Below are positions 48,659 to 56,713 of a stretch of 64,000 bases of DNA, in pieces (the first letter of the stretch is position 1; every line of letters begins with the position of its first letter). A program made the translations under genes and the position numbers. This DNA is from Dechloromonas sp. HYN0024 (lineage in GTDB: Bacteria; Pseudomonadota; Gammaproteobacteria; Burkholderiales; Rhodocyclaceae), in NCBI RefSeq assembly GCF_003441615.1, contig NZ_CP031842.1:2550001-2614000 (forward strand). Direction: 5' to 3'. The notes beneath the pieces are model-generated. The model did not search any database. It saw nothing but the letters and a program-made list of their open reading frames with translations, and had not been told where the DNA came from.

Positions 48659-49858
48659 ATGCTTTTCGATTACAAGGCGGTCAGCGCAGAAGGGCGGATG
48701 ACTTACGGCCGGATCGATGCGATCAATCTGACCGATCTTGAGATGCGCCTGCGGCGGATGAATCTCGACCTTATCAACGGTACGCCGATCACCCATCGCA
48801 GCCTGTTTGGGGCGCAGCGCGTACCGCGCCTTGAACTGATCAATTTCTGCTTTCACCTCGAACATCTGACCCGGGCCGGCGTCCCCATCCTCGAAGGGCT
48901 GACCGACCTGCGCGATTCGGTTGAGCACCCCCGCTTCCGCGAAGTCATGGCCGGCATGATCGAAAGCATCGAAGGCGGCCAGACCCTGTCGCATGCGATG
49001 GATACCCATCCCGAAATTTTCAGTCAGGTCTTCGTCAACCTCATCCGGGCCGGCGAGACCAGCGGCCAGTTGCCCGAGGTACTGGACAGCCTGACCGAGT
49101 CGCTGAAATGGGAGGACGAACTGGCCTCGCACACGAAGAAGCTGCTGATGTACCCGGCCTTTGTCGCGACTATCGTGCTCTCTGCCACCTTCTTCCTGAT
49201 GATCTACATGGTGCCGCAGCTCAAGATGTTCGTGAAGAACATGGGGCAGGTGCTGCCGCCCCATACCAAGCTGCTGTTTTTCATCTCCGACCTGCTGGTT
49301 GCTTACTGGTATGTCTTCCTCGCCCTCCCGGTACTGGCCGTTGTGGTCGTGCAGGCGGCGCTGCGCAGCAATCCGCTGGTGCGCTTTCGCATGGATGAAA
49401 TCAAGCTGCACCTGCCGGTCGTTGGCAGCATCCTGCAAAAGATCATTCTGGCCCGCTTTGCCAACACTTTTGCCATGCTTTACGCGTCCGGCATCCCGGT
49501 CCTCGAGTCGATCCGCACGACCCAGGCCATTGTCGGCAACCTGGTCATGCGCAAGGCGCTGGAGCGGGTCGAGCAGTCGATCCGCGAAGGACAGAATGTG
49601 GCCGGCGCCTTTCACGATGCCGGGCTCTTTCCACCCCTCGTCGTCCGCATGCTGCGCATTGGCGAAAGTACCGGTGGCCTGGACAAGGCACTGCTCAACG
49701 TCAGCTATTTTTACAACCGTGACGTCAAGGAAGCCGTCGGCAAGGCCCAGACACTGATCGAGCCGATGCTGACTCTTTTCATGGGCGCCCTGCTTGGCTG
49801 GATTATGCTGTCGGTCATCGGTCCCATTTACGACGTCATCAGCAAGATAAAAACGTGA
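48659..49858 (+). CDS. mshG: MshG, inner-membrane platform protein (GspF/PilC family)
   Basis: 399 residues with two GspF domains (about 65-190 and 270-395) and three or four TM helices. Signatures include FHLEHLTRAGVPILEGL, LIRAGETSGQLPEVLDSL and FANTFAMLYASGIPVLESI. It couples ATPase motion to pilin assembly. Translationally linked to mshI by GTGA. Confidence 0.95.
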   Translation: MLFDYKAVSAEGRMTYGRIDAINLTDLEMRLRRMNLDLINGTPITHRSLFGAQRVPRLELINFCFHLEHLTRAGVPILEGLTDLRDSVEHPRFREVMAGMIESIEGGQTLSHAMDTHPEIFSQVFVNLIRAGETSGQLPEVLDSLTESLKWEDELASHTKKLLMYPAFVATIVLSATFFLMIYMVPQLKMFVKNMGQVLPPHTKLLFFISDLLVAYWYVFLALPVLAVVVVQAALRSNPLVRFRMDEIKLHLPVVGSILQKIILARFANTFAMLYASGIPVLESIRTTQAIVGNLVMRKALERVEQSIREGQNVAGAFHDAGLFPPLVVRMLRIGESTGGLDKALLNVSYFYNRDVKEAVGKAQTLIEPMLTLFMGALLGWIMLSVIGPIYDVISKIKT

Positions 49859-51390
49859 CCAGCCGCCTTCTCTATCTCAACACCCATCGCCTGTCGGCCT
49901 ACGGCTGGCAGCAGGGCAGCCTGCGGGCCGAGGGCGTGTTCGACAACAACGACGATGGTCATCGCCAGTTTGCCGACTACCTGGGGCTGCATCACGGCAG
50001 CCAGTTCTCCCTGATCGCCAATGTCGCCGAAGAAGGTCATGCCCTCGAAACCATCCCTTTCGTCAGGGGCAGCGACCGGCAGGCACTGATTTCGCGCAAG
50101 ATCGGCCAGCATTTTTTCAGCACATCGTTAACCACGGCGACCTCGCTGGGCTACGAGAAGACCCAGCGCAAAAATGAACAGCTCCTCCTTTCGGCCCTGA
50201 CCAACCCGGCCCATTTCGAGCCGTGGCTGCATCGTATCGACGAAGCCGAAGTCTCCCTGGCCGGTATTTACACCATTGCCCAGCTGGGTGGCCAGTTGCT
50301 CAGGAAGCTGGGACAGAACTGTCATCGCTGCCTGCTGCTGACAGTTCAGGATCATTCGATCCGCGAAACCTATCTGGTCAACGGCCATCCCCATTTCTCG
50401 CGGATGGCACCGCTCACCGACAGCAGCATTGCCGGGATTGCCAGTGCCTTGGTTGCCGAATCCGGCAAACTGCACCAATACCTGATCGGCCAACGCCTGA
50501 TCGGCCGCAGCGAAAGCCTGCCAACCTTTATCGTCGGCCACCCCCAGACCATCCCGGCCATCGATAGAGTCAGCACCGACAACGGCCCGCTCAAATTCAC
50601 CCTGATCGACAGCCACGTCGCCGCCGCCAAGCTCAAATTGCAAACGCTGCCTGACGACAATCGCAGTGACCTGCTCTTTCTTCATCTGCTGGCCACCGCA
50701 CCGCCAGAGCAGCAATTTGCCAGCGAAGCCCATCGCCACCACTTCCACCTGTCGCAAATTCGTCGCAGCCTGATCGCCACCGGCCTGATCGCCCTGCTCG
50801 GCGGCGTCCTGTTCGCCGCCAAGGAAACCTACGACGCCGAGAGCCTGCGCACCGAAACAAACGCCTTGCAGGCCAGCCAGGCCGATCTGACCCGGCGCTA
50901 TCAGGAAATCTCGGCCACCTTCCCGCAACTCGATGTGGACAACGATACGCTGCGGCGAATGACCAACCGCTACAGCGAACTTCTCCGCCAGAAACGCCAG
51001 CCGGCCTCGAGCTTCGCCATGGTCAGCCATGTTCTCGATCGTATGCCGGCAATCGTGCTTGAGGGCATCGACTGGAAGAATGGCCAGGATGCCGGCCCCA
51101 ACCGGGGTGCGGCCACCGCACCCGTCGCCGTCGTGGCCCGCCGAGGCGGGCCGGAGGTCACCACCGTGCGTGGCTCGATTCGCCTTGAGCGGGCGACCAC
51201 CCGGCAAATACTCGCGGTCTTTGACCAGTTTGTCGAAGCCCTGCGCGCTGATCCGGCCAACACCATCAATATCCTGCAACGCCCCTTTGACATTGAATCA
51301 GGGCATACCCTGCGCAGCAGCGACGGGCAGGATGAAAGCGCCCAACCCCGACAGTTTGCCGTTGAAATCGTCAGGAGCAGCGCGCCATGA
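49855..51390 (+). CDS. mshI: MshI, PilM-PilN-like fused pilus alignment protein
   Basis: 511 residues from a GTG. The N-terminal 290 residues resemble an actin-like PilM region without clear nucleotide motifs. A TM helix follows (about 300-322, LIATGLIALLGGVLFAAKE), then a periplasmic coiled coil and a PilN-like domain (about 325-510). In many genomes these parts are split as MshI1/MshI2. Its place between mshG and mshJ supports the name more than sequence motifs do. Confidence 0.78.
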   Translation: MTSRLLYLNTHRLSAYGWQQGSLRAEGVFDNNDDGHRQFADYLGLHHGSQFSLIANVAEEGHALETIPFVRGSDRQALISRKIGQHFFSTSLTTATSLGYEKTQRKNEQLLLSALTNPAHFEPWLHRIDEAEVSLAGIYTIAQLGGQLLRKLGQNCHRCLLLTVQDHSIRETYLVNGHPHFSRMAPLTDSSIAGIASALVAESGKLHQYLIGQRLIGRSESLPTFIVGHPQTIPAIDRVSTDNGPLKFTLIDSHVAAAKLKLQTLPDDNRSDLLFLHLLATAPPEQQFASEAHRHHFHLSQIRRSLIATGLIALLGGVLFAAKETYDAESLRTETNALQASQADLTRRYQEISATFPQLDVDNDTLRRMTNRYSELLRQKRQPASSFAMVSHVLDRMPAIVLEGIDWKNGQDAGPNRGAATAPVAVVARRGGPEVTTVRGSIRLERATTRQILAVFDQFVEALRADPANTINILQRPFDIESGHTLRSSDGQDESAQPRQFAVEIVRSSAP

Positions 51391-51989
51391 AGCTGACCAG
51401 CCGCGATTTTCCCAAACTGCTCGGTCCTCTGCTTGCCGCCCTGCTCATGTTCGTGGTCGCCGGCCTGCTCGCCTGGGCAAGCCAGGTCCAGGCCGGCAAG
51501 GCCGAACAGGAGCGCAAGGCTGCAACAGCAGCGAAAAACCAGATCGAGCAACGCCTGCGTCAGGTACGTACCGAAGAACAGGACATCAAGGAACGAACCC
51601 AACTCCTCCAGCGACTGCAGAACGCCGGCATCACCGGTGATGAAAAGCGGCTCGACTGGATAGAAACGCTGCGCGACATCCAGCGCGACCTGCGCATTCC
51701 CGGCATGAGTTACGAGTTCGGGGCCCAAGCCAGCCTGGACAAGACGGATGATGCCACCTACGCGTGGTACGCCAGTCCGCTGCGCATTCAGCTCCGCCTG
51801 CTGCACGAAGAGGATCTGCTCAACTTCCTCGCCCGCCTCGAAAAAGATGCCGCGGCCCTGGTTATCGTACGTAACTGCAAGCTTTTACCCTTGCCAGTCC
51901 AGACCGATGCCCGGCAAACGCCGGCCCAGCTTTCTGCCGAGTGCGAAATGCAGTGGCTGACGGCCCGCCGCATGAGCGACAGGAAATGA
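51387..51989 (+). CDS. mshJ: MshJ, PilO-like pilus assembly protein
   Basis: 200 residues. A short cytoplasmic start, one TM helix (about 10-32), a coiled coil (about 35-75) and a ferredoxin-like periplasmic domain, as in PilO/GspM. It probably pairs with MshI. It overlaps both neighbours by 4 bases. Confidence 0.78.
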   Translation: MKLTSRDFPKLLGPLLAALLMFVVAGLLAWASQVQAGKAEQERKAATAAKNQIEQRLRQVRTEEQDIKERTQLLQRLQNAGITGDEKRLDWIETLRDIQRDLRIPGMSYEFGAQASLDKTDDATYAWYASPLRIQLRLLHEEDLLNFLARLEKDAAALVIVRNCKLLPLPVQTDARQTPAQLSAECEMQWLTARRMSDRK

Positions 51990-52354
51990 TGCTCAGCCGA
52001 TCACTCGCCCTTCTCCTGCTGGCCCTCGCCAATTCGCCGAGCATCGCCGACACCTCCACCCTCGGCCGTCTCTTCCTCGACCCGCAACAACGGGCCAGGC
52101 TTGATCTGCAGCGCCAGCACAACCCCCGCTTCCAGCCCGGAAGCGGCGAAGCGGAAGCCAGCCAGACCATCAATGGTGAAGTCCGCAGCAGCAACGGGCG
52201 TCGCATGCGCTGGATCAATGGGGAAGCCAACTGGGATAGCACCACGCCGGCCCGCACCCCGGTTGGCGACACATTCAATCCGGCCACCGGCGAGCAGGAG
52301 AGTCTGCTGCGGGGCGGCAGCATCCGCATCAAGCCGGGTGAGCGACGGCCGTAA
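51986..52354 (+). CDS. MshK-like small periplasmic protein
   Basis: 122 residues. Signal peptide (about 1-19, cleaved near SIAD), then a polar domain with INGEVRSSNGRRMRWINGE, reminiscent of PilP/GspC-type pilotin-linker folds. The MshK assignment comes from its position after mshJ. The start at 51986 overlaps the mshJ stop; an ATG 3 bases later is equally possible. About 200 bases of gene-free sequence (52355-52554) follow, in which no clear terminator was found. Confidence 0.6.
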   Translation: MMLSRSLALLLLALANSPSIADTSTLGRLFLDPQQRARLDLQRQHNPRFQPGSGEAEASQTINGEVRSSNGRRMRWINGEANWDSTTPARTPVGDTFNPATGEQESLLRGGSIRIKPGERRP

Positions 52355-52554
52355 CTGGCGATGCCGGCGTTAGCCGAGCCAATGATTGCGTAGGCATAGT
52401 CTTTCTTGCCAAGGGAAGGGCACAACCAATACCGTAGCCGTACCACCTCCCCTCCCCATCCGCACCGACCTGATTATGCCATTGTCAATTTTATTCACCT
52501 CGAATTGAAAACTTAATTAGAATCGGGTGGCGTCCAAATTACTGGAGCCAACCG

Positions 52555-52890
52555 ATGTCGGTCACACGTTTTCCAGCTATTTCCGAACGCAAATGCCGCC
52601 AGGGAAGCCATACCCGGTTCGGAATTTCTGACCCGCACCAGGCGCAGCAAGGGCATGCACTGCTCCTGCTTTTTCTCACCCTCGGCTTTGCCAGCACCCT
52701 GTTCCTGACAACCTGGAACAACCAACGGATTCATCTGGCACGGGAGCAAAAGACCGAGCAGTCGCTACTGCTGGCCAAGGAGGCATTGCTTGCCTACGCC
52801 CTGACCTACGGCGAGCTCCAGCGAACCAACGCCCTGCCTTTCGGCATATTGACCGGGGAGACGTCGACTGCCACACTGAGTTCCGAATAA
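52555..52890 (+). pseudogene. Truncated pilin-like (MshP/PilX-type) gene remnant
   Basis: 111 residues. After about 30 odd residues comes QQGHALLLLFLTLGFASTLF, the Gly-hydrophobic start of large minor-pilin-like proteins, then the helix EQSLLLAKEALLAYALTYG. In relatives this is followed by an LPCPD-type motif and some 200-300 more residues. Here it reads NALPFG and ends 15 residues later. The gene appears to have lost its 3' part, so a functional pilin is unlikely. The break falls just before the adenylate cyclase gene. Confidence 0.65.
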
Positions 52891-52915
52891 CTTTGTCGTA
52901 GCCAAGACACAATTC

Positions 52916-54190
52916 GTGAACCGCCCTCCCTTTCTTGTTGCCCTACGTACCGGTGGCGTCCGTCCCGAAGATGATGCCGAAACACGCCTGAAAAAGACAT
53001 TGCTGGTTTTCGCCACCGGCCTCGTCAGCGCCGGATCGATGCTGTGGCTGTTCCTGTACGGGCAGATGGGGCCGCAGTTTTCGGCGACGGCCCCGCTGAT
53101 TTTCCAATTGGCCGTTGTCGGCAACCTGCTGTATTACCTGCGCAGCGGCAATTTCGACCGCTTCCGTTATTCGCAGCTGGCGCTCTTTCTGTTTGCCCCG
53201 TTTGCCGTCCAGTGGAGCATCGGCAATTTCATCACGGCAAGCGGCACCAGCCTCTGGGGTTTGCTCGCGCCGATCGGTGCAGTCCTGTTCTTCGGCGTGC
53301 GTGAATCGCTGGCCTGGTTCATCGCCTACATTTTCCTCACTGCGCTTTCCGGATTTTTTGATTACTTCCTGGCCGACACCCTGGCCAGCAATGCGCCCAA
53401 GGTATCGACCCGGACCAGCGTATTCTTCTTTGCCCTCAACTTTGCCGCGATTTCCAGCATCGTTTACCTGCTTCTGCGCTACGCGGTGCAGGAAAAAGCC
53501 AAGGCCCAGGCCAGCCTGGAGGCCACCCACCGCTTGCTGCAAGATGAACAGGAACGCTCCGAACGCCTCCTGCTCAACATCCTGCCCGGCCCCATTGCCG
53601 AACGCCTGAAGCATGACAGCCAGACCATCGCTGACGGCTTTGCCGACGTCACGGTGATGTTTGTCGACATCGTCAATTTCACCCGGATCGCCGAAAAAAT
53701 GACGCCGCAGCAGGTTTTTGCCATGCTCAACCGGATCTTTTCATCCTTCGATGAACTGGCCGAACACCACGCCACCGAGAAGATCAAGACCATCGGTGAT
53801 GCCTACATGGTGGCGGGCGGCCTCAACAACGAGCAAAGCAACTACACCCAGTCGATCGCCGAACTGGCCGTCGCCATGCGCGACTTGTTGCATCGCGACT
53901 TCACGGTAAACGACATGCATCTCGATGTCCGCATCGGGATCGGTACCGGACCGGTGGTAGCAGGCGTCGTCGGCAAAAAGAAATTCATCTACGATCTGTG
54001 GGGCGACACCGTCAATCTGGCCAGCCGGATCACCAGCGAAGGAACGCCGGGCATGATCCACGTCGACGAAACCACCTATCAGCGACTAGCCGAGCACTTT
54101 TGCTTCGACCAGCCCAAGGTTTTGCACCTCAAGGGCAAGGGCGATACCGTGGTCTATCGACTGGACCGCTTGCGGGAAGCCAACCCCTAA
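52916..54190 (+). CDS. Class III adenylate cyclase, membrane-bound
   Basis: 424 residues from a GTG start. Five or six N-terminal TM helices (about 25-190) form a putative sensor of unknown ligand. A coiled-coil linker follows (about 191-215). The cyclase domain is about 225-415: metal-binding Asp251 (FVDIVNFT) and Asp295 (IGDAY), adenine-selecting Lys291 and Asp360 (YDLWG), and transition-state Asn367/Arg371 (NLASR). All catalytic residues are present, so it should make cAMP. It converges with the kinase gene, with stop codons overlapping by 4 bases. The position between pilus genes is notable because cAMP controls pili in other proteobacteria. Confidence 0.9.
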   Translation: MNRPPFLVALRTGGVRPEDDAETRLKKTLLVFATGLVSAGSMLWLFLYGQMGPQFSATAPLIFQLAVVGNLLYYLRSGNFDRFRYSQLALFLFAPFAVQWSIGNFITASGTSLWGLLAPIGAVLFFGVRESLAWFIAYIFLTALSGFFDYFLADTLASNAPKVSTRTSVFFFALNFAAISSIVYLLLRYAVQEKAKAQASLEATHRLLQDEQERSERLLLNILPGPIAERLKHDSQTIADGFADVTVMFVDIVNFTRIAEKMTPQQVFAMLNRIFSSFDELAEHHATEKIKTIGDAYMVAGGLNNEQSNYTQSIAELAVAMRDLLHRDFTVNDMHLDVRIGIGTGPVVAGVVGKKKFIYDLWGDTVNLASRITSEGTPGMIHVDETTYQRLAEHFCFDQPKVLHLKGKGDTVVYRLDRLREANP

Positions 54191-55869
54191 CGTCGAGGCG
54201 ACAAGGAAAAGGCGACGCAGCCCGGCCGATTGTCGGACAGCGCCAGCAGATAGCCCGCCCCTTCAGCCTGCTGGGCAGCGTGATACAGACCGATGCCCAG
54301 GCCATCCTCCGACGCCACCGGCTCACGGAACAAGGCACAGGACAACGAAGGGGCCACGGCAGAGCCGTCGTCCGACACGATCAGGCATCCATCGGCAAAG
54401 CGCACACTGATGGTCAGCCCCGGCTGGCGCTGACGCTTGGCCAGTGCATTCTGCAAGAGGTTCTCGGCAACGCTGTCGAACAAGGCTCCAGGCAAGGTCT
54501 CGCCCGCTGTGGGTTCGCCCAGCCAGACCACCGGCAAATGTTCGTAGCGCTCCTTGAAGGCACGCCACCATACGGCAGCCGCCCCTAACTGAAGGCGCTC
54601 CGTGTCGGGGGACTGCAATTTATCCAGCGTCGCCTTCAGGCGATCGGTAATCTGCGGCAACTGACGGCCAAGCAAGGCCGCCACCTCGGCCGGATCGCCC
54701 GGCTGGTTGGCGGCATAGCACAGTACCTGCAAGGACTGCAGGAGATTCTTCACATCGTGGGTCACCCGCGCCCCGGTTTCGTAAATGGCCTGGACATAGC
54801 CCATGCGCTGCAACCGATGGGTATGCGCCTTGACCAGATAAAACTCGACTGCCAGGCGCAGCAGCCACTCGACATGCCAGTCCATGGCCGGTGACGGCGC
54901 CTGGCGAAAGTGGACCGACAGCGAAATCTCGTTGGCCTGACACGTATGCCCGTACCCTGTCTGGGTACCAGACAAGCCCAGACGCGGCCCGGCCGTCCAC
55001 GAGACTCCGACGACCCAGGGAATTTCCTGCAGGCGCCCGATAATCGCATCGAGAAACAGCACCGGATCGGCGTGCCGCTCGCTCTCCTCGGCCAGTCTGG
55101 CCAGCCACTCCTCAAGCGGCATCCCGGCGGACATCATGTAACGCGAAATCGCCGCGCCGATACCGGCAAATCCACTATGTGGATTCCATGCCCAGGCAAC
55201 GACCAGCAAGGCCCCCGCAACAGCGAGTGAGGTTTTGAACAGCGCCTCGACATAACCAGCGCCAGCCAACAGCATGTAGGCTAGGGCGCCCAGGATAAAG
55301 ACAGCAAGGATCAGAAAAACCATCACGCCATAGAACAGGTCAAAGGCCTGGGCGGCCTTTCGCTGCCGTGCCTCGGCCGGAAATAGCAGGAGAAACGGCA
55401 GCACCAGAGGCATGAAGCGGGCGAAAACGCTGCGCAGTAGGGGATCAAGTGCCACCACCGGAGAAATCTCCGGGACCGCCCCAAGAACGATGACACAGAT
55501 CAGATAACCGAAGGCCAGAAGGTAGCCCAAGCGCTCCCGACGCCGCTCGGTCCCCAGCACCCGACCGCCAATCGCGGCCGCCAGAGCGCCACACCAGACC
55601 AGCAGCAACCACGGCCCAAGCAGCAGGGTCGACGTCAATACCAGTGCGAACAAGACCCCGCCCTGACGGAATTCGATGCGCTGCTCGCCGATCACAAAGG
55701 GTTGCCAGATCAGGAAAAGGCCGAGCGCCACCACCCACAGCAGGCGAACAGCCGGAATTTGCCAGCCGCCAAAAGCCAGGGTGTGCAACATGAACAAATG
55801 CGCAGCCAGGAGAAAATGCGGCCACACGGCCAGGCGGCGTGCCGTCAAACTGACGATTCCAATGTTCAT
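54187..55869 (-). CDS. Membrane sensor histidine kinase (PrsK/PilS-like)
   Basis: 560 residues. Seven or eight TM helices (about 15-230), a GAF-like region (about 250-345), a phospho-acceptor helix with His371 in VTHDVKNLLQSL (the HDxKN type seen in PrsK), and an ATPase domain (about 455-558) with N-box VAENLLQNALAKR and Gly box EDGLGIGLYHAA. There is no receiver in the protein. The nearest candidate regulator is the sigma54 activator at 41028-42449. It reads away from the prepilin gene across a 129-base shared control region. Confidence 0.8.
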   Translation of the reverse strand: MNIGIVSLTARRLAVWPHFLLAAHLFMLHTLAFGGWQIPAVRLLWVVALGLFLIWQPFVIGEQRIEFRQGGVLFALVLTSTLLLGPWLLLVWCGALAAAIGGRVLGTERRRERLGYLLAFGYLICVIVLGAVPEISPVVALDPLLRSVFARFMPLVLPFLLLFPAEARQRKAAQAFDLFYGVMVFLILAVFILGALAYMLLAGAGYVEALFKTSLAVAGALLVVAWAWNPHSGFAGIGAAISRYMMSAGMPLEEWLARLAEESERHADPVLFLDAIIGRLQEIPWVVGVSWTAGPRLGLSGTQTGYGHTCQANEISLSVHFRQAPSPAMDWHVEWLLRLAVEFYLVKAHTHRLQRMGYVQAIYETGARVTHDVKNLLQSLQVLCYAANQPGDPAEVAALLGRQLPQITDRLKATLDKLQSPDTERLQLGAAAVWWRAFKERYEHLPVVWLGEPTAGETLPGALFDSVAENLLQNALAKRQRQPGLTISVRFADGCLIVSDDGSAVAPSLSCALFREPVASEDGLGIGLYHAAQQAEGAGYLLALSDNRPGCVAFSLSPRR

Positions 55870-55875
55870 ATATCA

Positions 55876-55929
55876 GACACCCTGTCCATATTTCGACACC
55901 CCACAGCCAGTTCTTGTCAGAAAATTGTC
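55876..55929 (+). promoter_or_regulatory. TGTC element cluster, candidate activator binding sites
   Basis: TGTC occurs at 55883-55886, 55915-55918 and 55926-55929, and as its complement GACA at 55876-55879 and 55895-55898. TGTC repeats are the known recognition unit of PilR in Pseudomonas. They lie 22-75 bases upstream of the sigma54 promoter, partly arranged as the inverted pair TGTC-N8-GACA. Confidence 0.5.
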
Positions 55930-55949
55930 AGATCTACGCCCAAACGCAT

Positions 55950-55966
55950 AGGCACAAAATTTGCGT
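55950..55966 (+). promoter_or_regulatory. Sigma54 (-24/-12) promoter of the prepilin gene
   Basis: AGGCAC-AAAAT-TTGCG: GG at 55951-55952 and GC at 55963-55964 have exactly 10 bases between them. Only the first base of TGGCAC differs. Transcription should begin near 55976, leaving a leader of about 22 bases before the ATG at 55999. Confidence 0.8.
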
Positions 55967-55998
55967 ATGGTTAAGCAAAATATCAAACGGAGCATGCC

Positions 55999-56670
55999 AT
56001 GAATTCCCGCCAAAAGGGCTTCACCCTTGTCGAAATCGCCATCGTCCTGGTCATTATCGGGCTGTTGCTCGGTGGTGTTCTGAAGGGACAGGAGTTGATC
56101 AATAGCGCGAAGGTCAAGAACTTCGCCAACGATTTCAGAAATATTCCGCTGTTCATCTACGGCTACCAGGACAAGTTCAAGGCCCTGCCCGGTGATGACC
56201 TGAATGTTGCCACCAACGTCACTGGCGCAACGCTAGCCACGACACCCGCCGCCTCTCAAGGCAATGGTGTCATTGATGGCAACTGGGATACGGCGCTGGT
56301 AACCGACGAATCCATGCTGTTCTGGCAGCATGCCCGTCTGGCCGGCTTGGCCAGCGGCGGCACCGTTGTCGCGAACAACAACACTTACTGGCCAACCAAT
56401 GCCGACGGTGGCCGTATCGGCATCGAAAGCGGCAGTGCTCATTTCATCAAGAACACCGATAACGCGACCTTCCTTCAAGGCTCCTATGTCGTTTGCTCGC
56501 AAGGCATCCTCGGCAAATTCGCCAAGCAACTCGACACCACCATGGATGATGGCAATACCGACTCCGGTTCGATGCGGGTCGTTGCACTTAATCACACGCG
56601 GGGTAATGTCGCGCTGGCGCGAGCCAATGTGGATGATGCGACCAGCTACATCGTGTGCATGGGTTTGTAA
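55999..56670 (+). CDS. Prepilin, probable pilin of the MSHA-type system
   Basis: 223 residues. Leader MNSRQKG is cleaved before FTLVEIAIVLVIIGLLLGGV (Glu5 present). The segment KGQELINSAKVKNFANDFRN and the FKALPGDD motif mark a pilin family common next to betaproteobacterial pilus loci. Two Cys residues (VVCSQG and IVCMGL) could form a C-terminal disulfide. It is longer than the PilA-like pilin at 4980-5324, and it is the only intact pilin gene near the msh genes. A terminator follows 20 bases after the stop, so it is monocistronic. Confidence 0.82.
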   Translation: MNSRQKGFTLVEIAIVLVIIGLLLGGVLKGQELINSAKVKNFANDFRNIPLFIYGYQDKFKALPGDDLNVATNVTGATLATTPAASQGNGVIDGNWDTALVTDESMLFWQHARLAGLASGGTVVANNNTYWPTNADGGRIGIESGSAHFIKNTDNATFLQGSYVVCSQGILGKFAKQLDTTMDDGNTDSGSMRVVALNHTRGNVALARANVDDATSYIVCMGL

Positions 56671-56689
56671 GTCAAAGCTGCCCCCTCTC

Positions 56690-56713
56690 AAAGCCCGCTT
56701 CGGCGGGCTTTTT
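56690..56713 (+). terminator. Terminator of the prepilin gene
   Basis: Stem AAAGCCCGC/GCGGGCTTT with a TTCG tetraloop, followed by TTTTTC. It also lies at the end of the convergent antiporter gene and may serve both. Confidence 0.9.

Noticed and set aside
48440..49615. A 391-codon minus-strand frame opposite mshE and mshG
   Set aside because: His/Gln/Asp-rich shadow translation of two strongly conserved pilus genes.
50128..51279. A 383-codon minus-strand frame opposite mshI
   Set aside because: Shadow frame; mshI fits the operon and overlaps its neighbours as expected.
52555..52890. Functional small pilin
   Set aside because: The N-terminus is odd, with no clean leader, and the frame ends where relatives continue, so a remnant is more likely.
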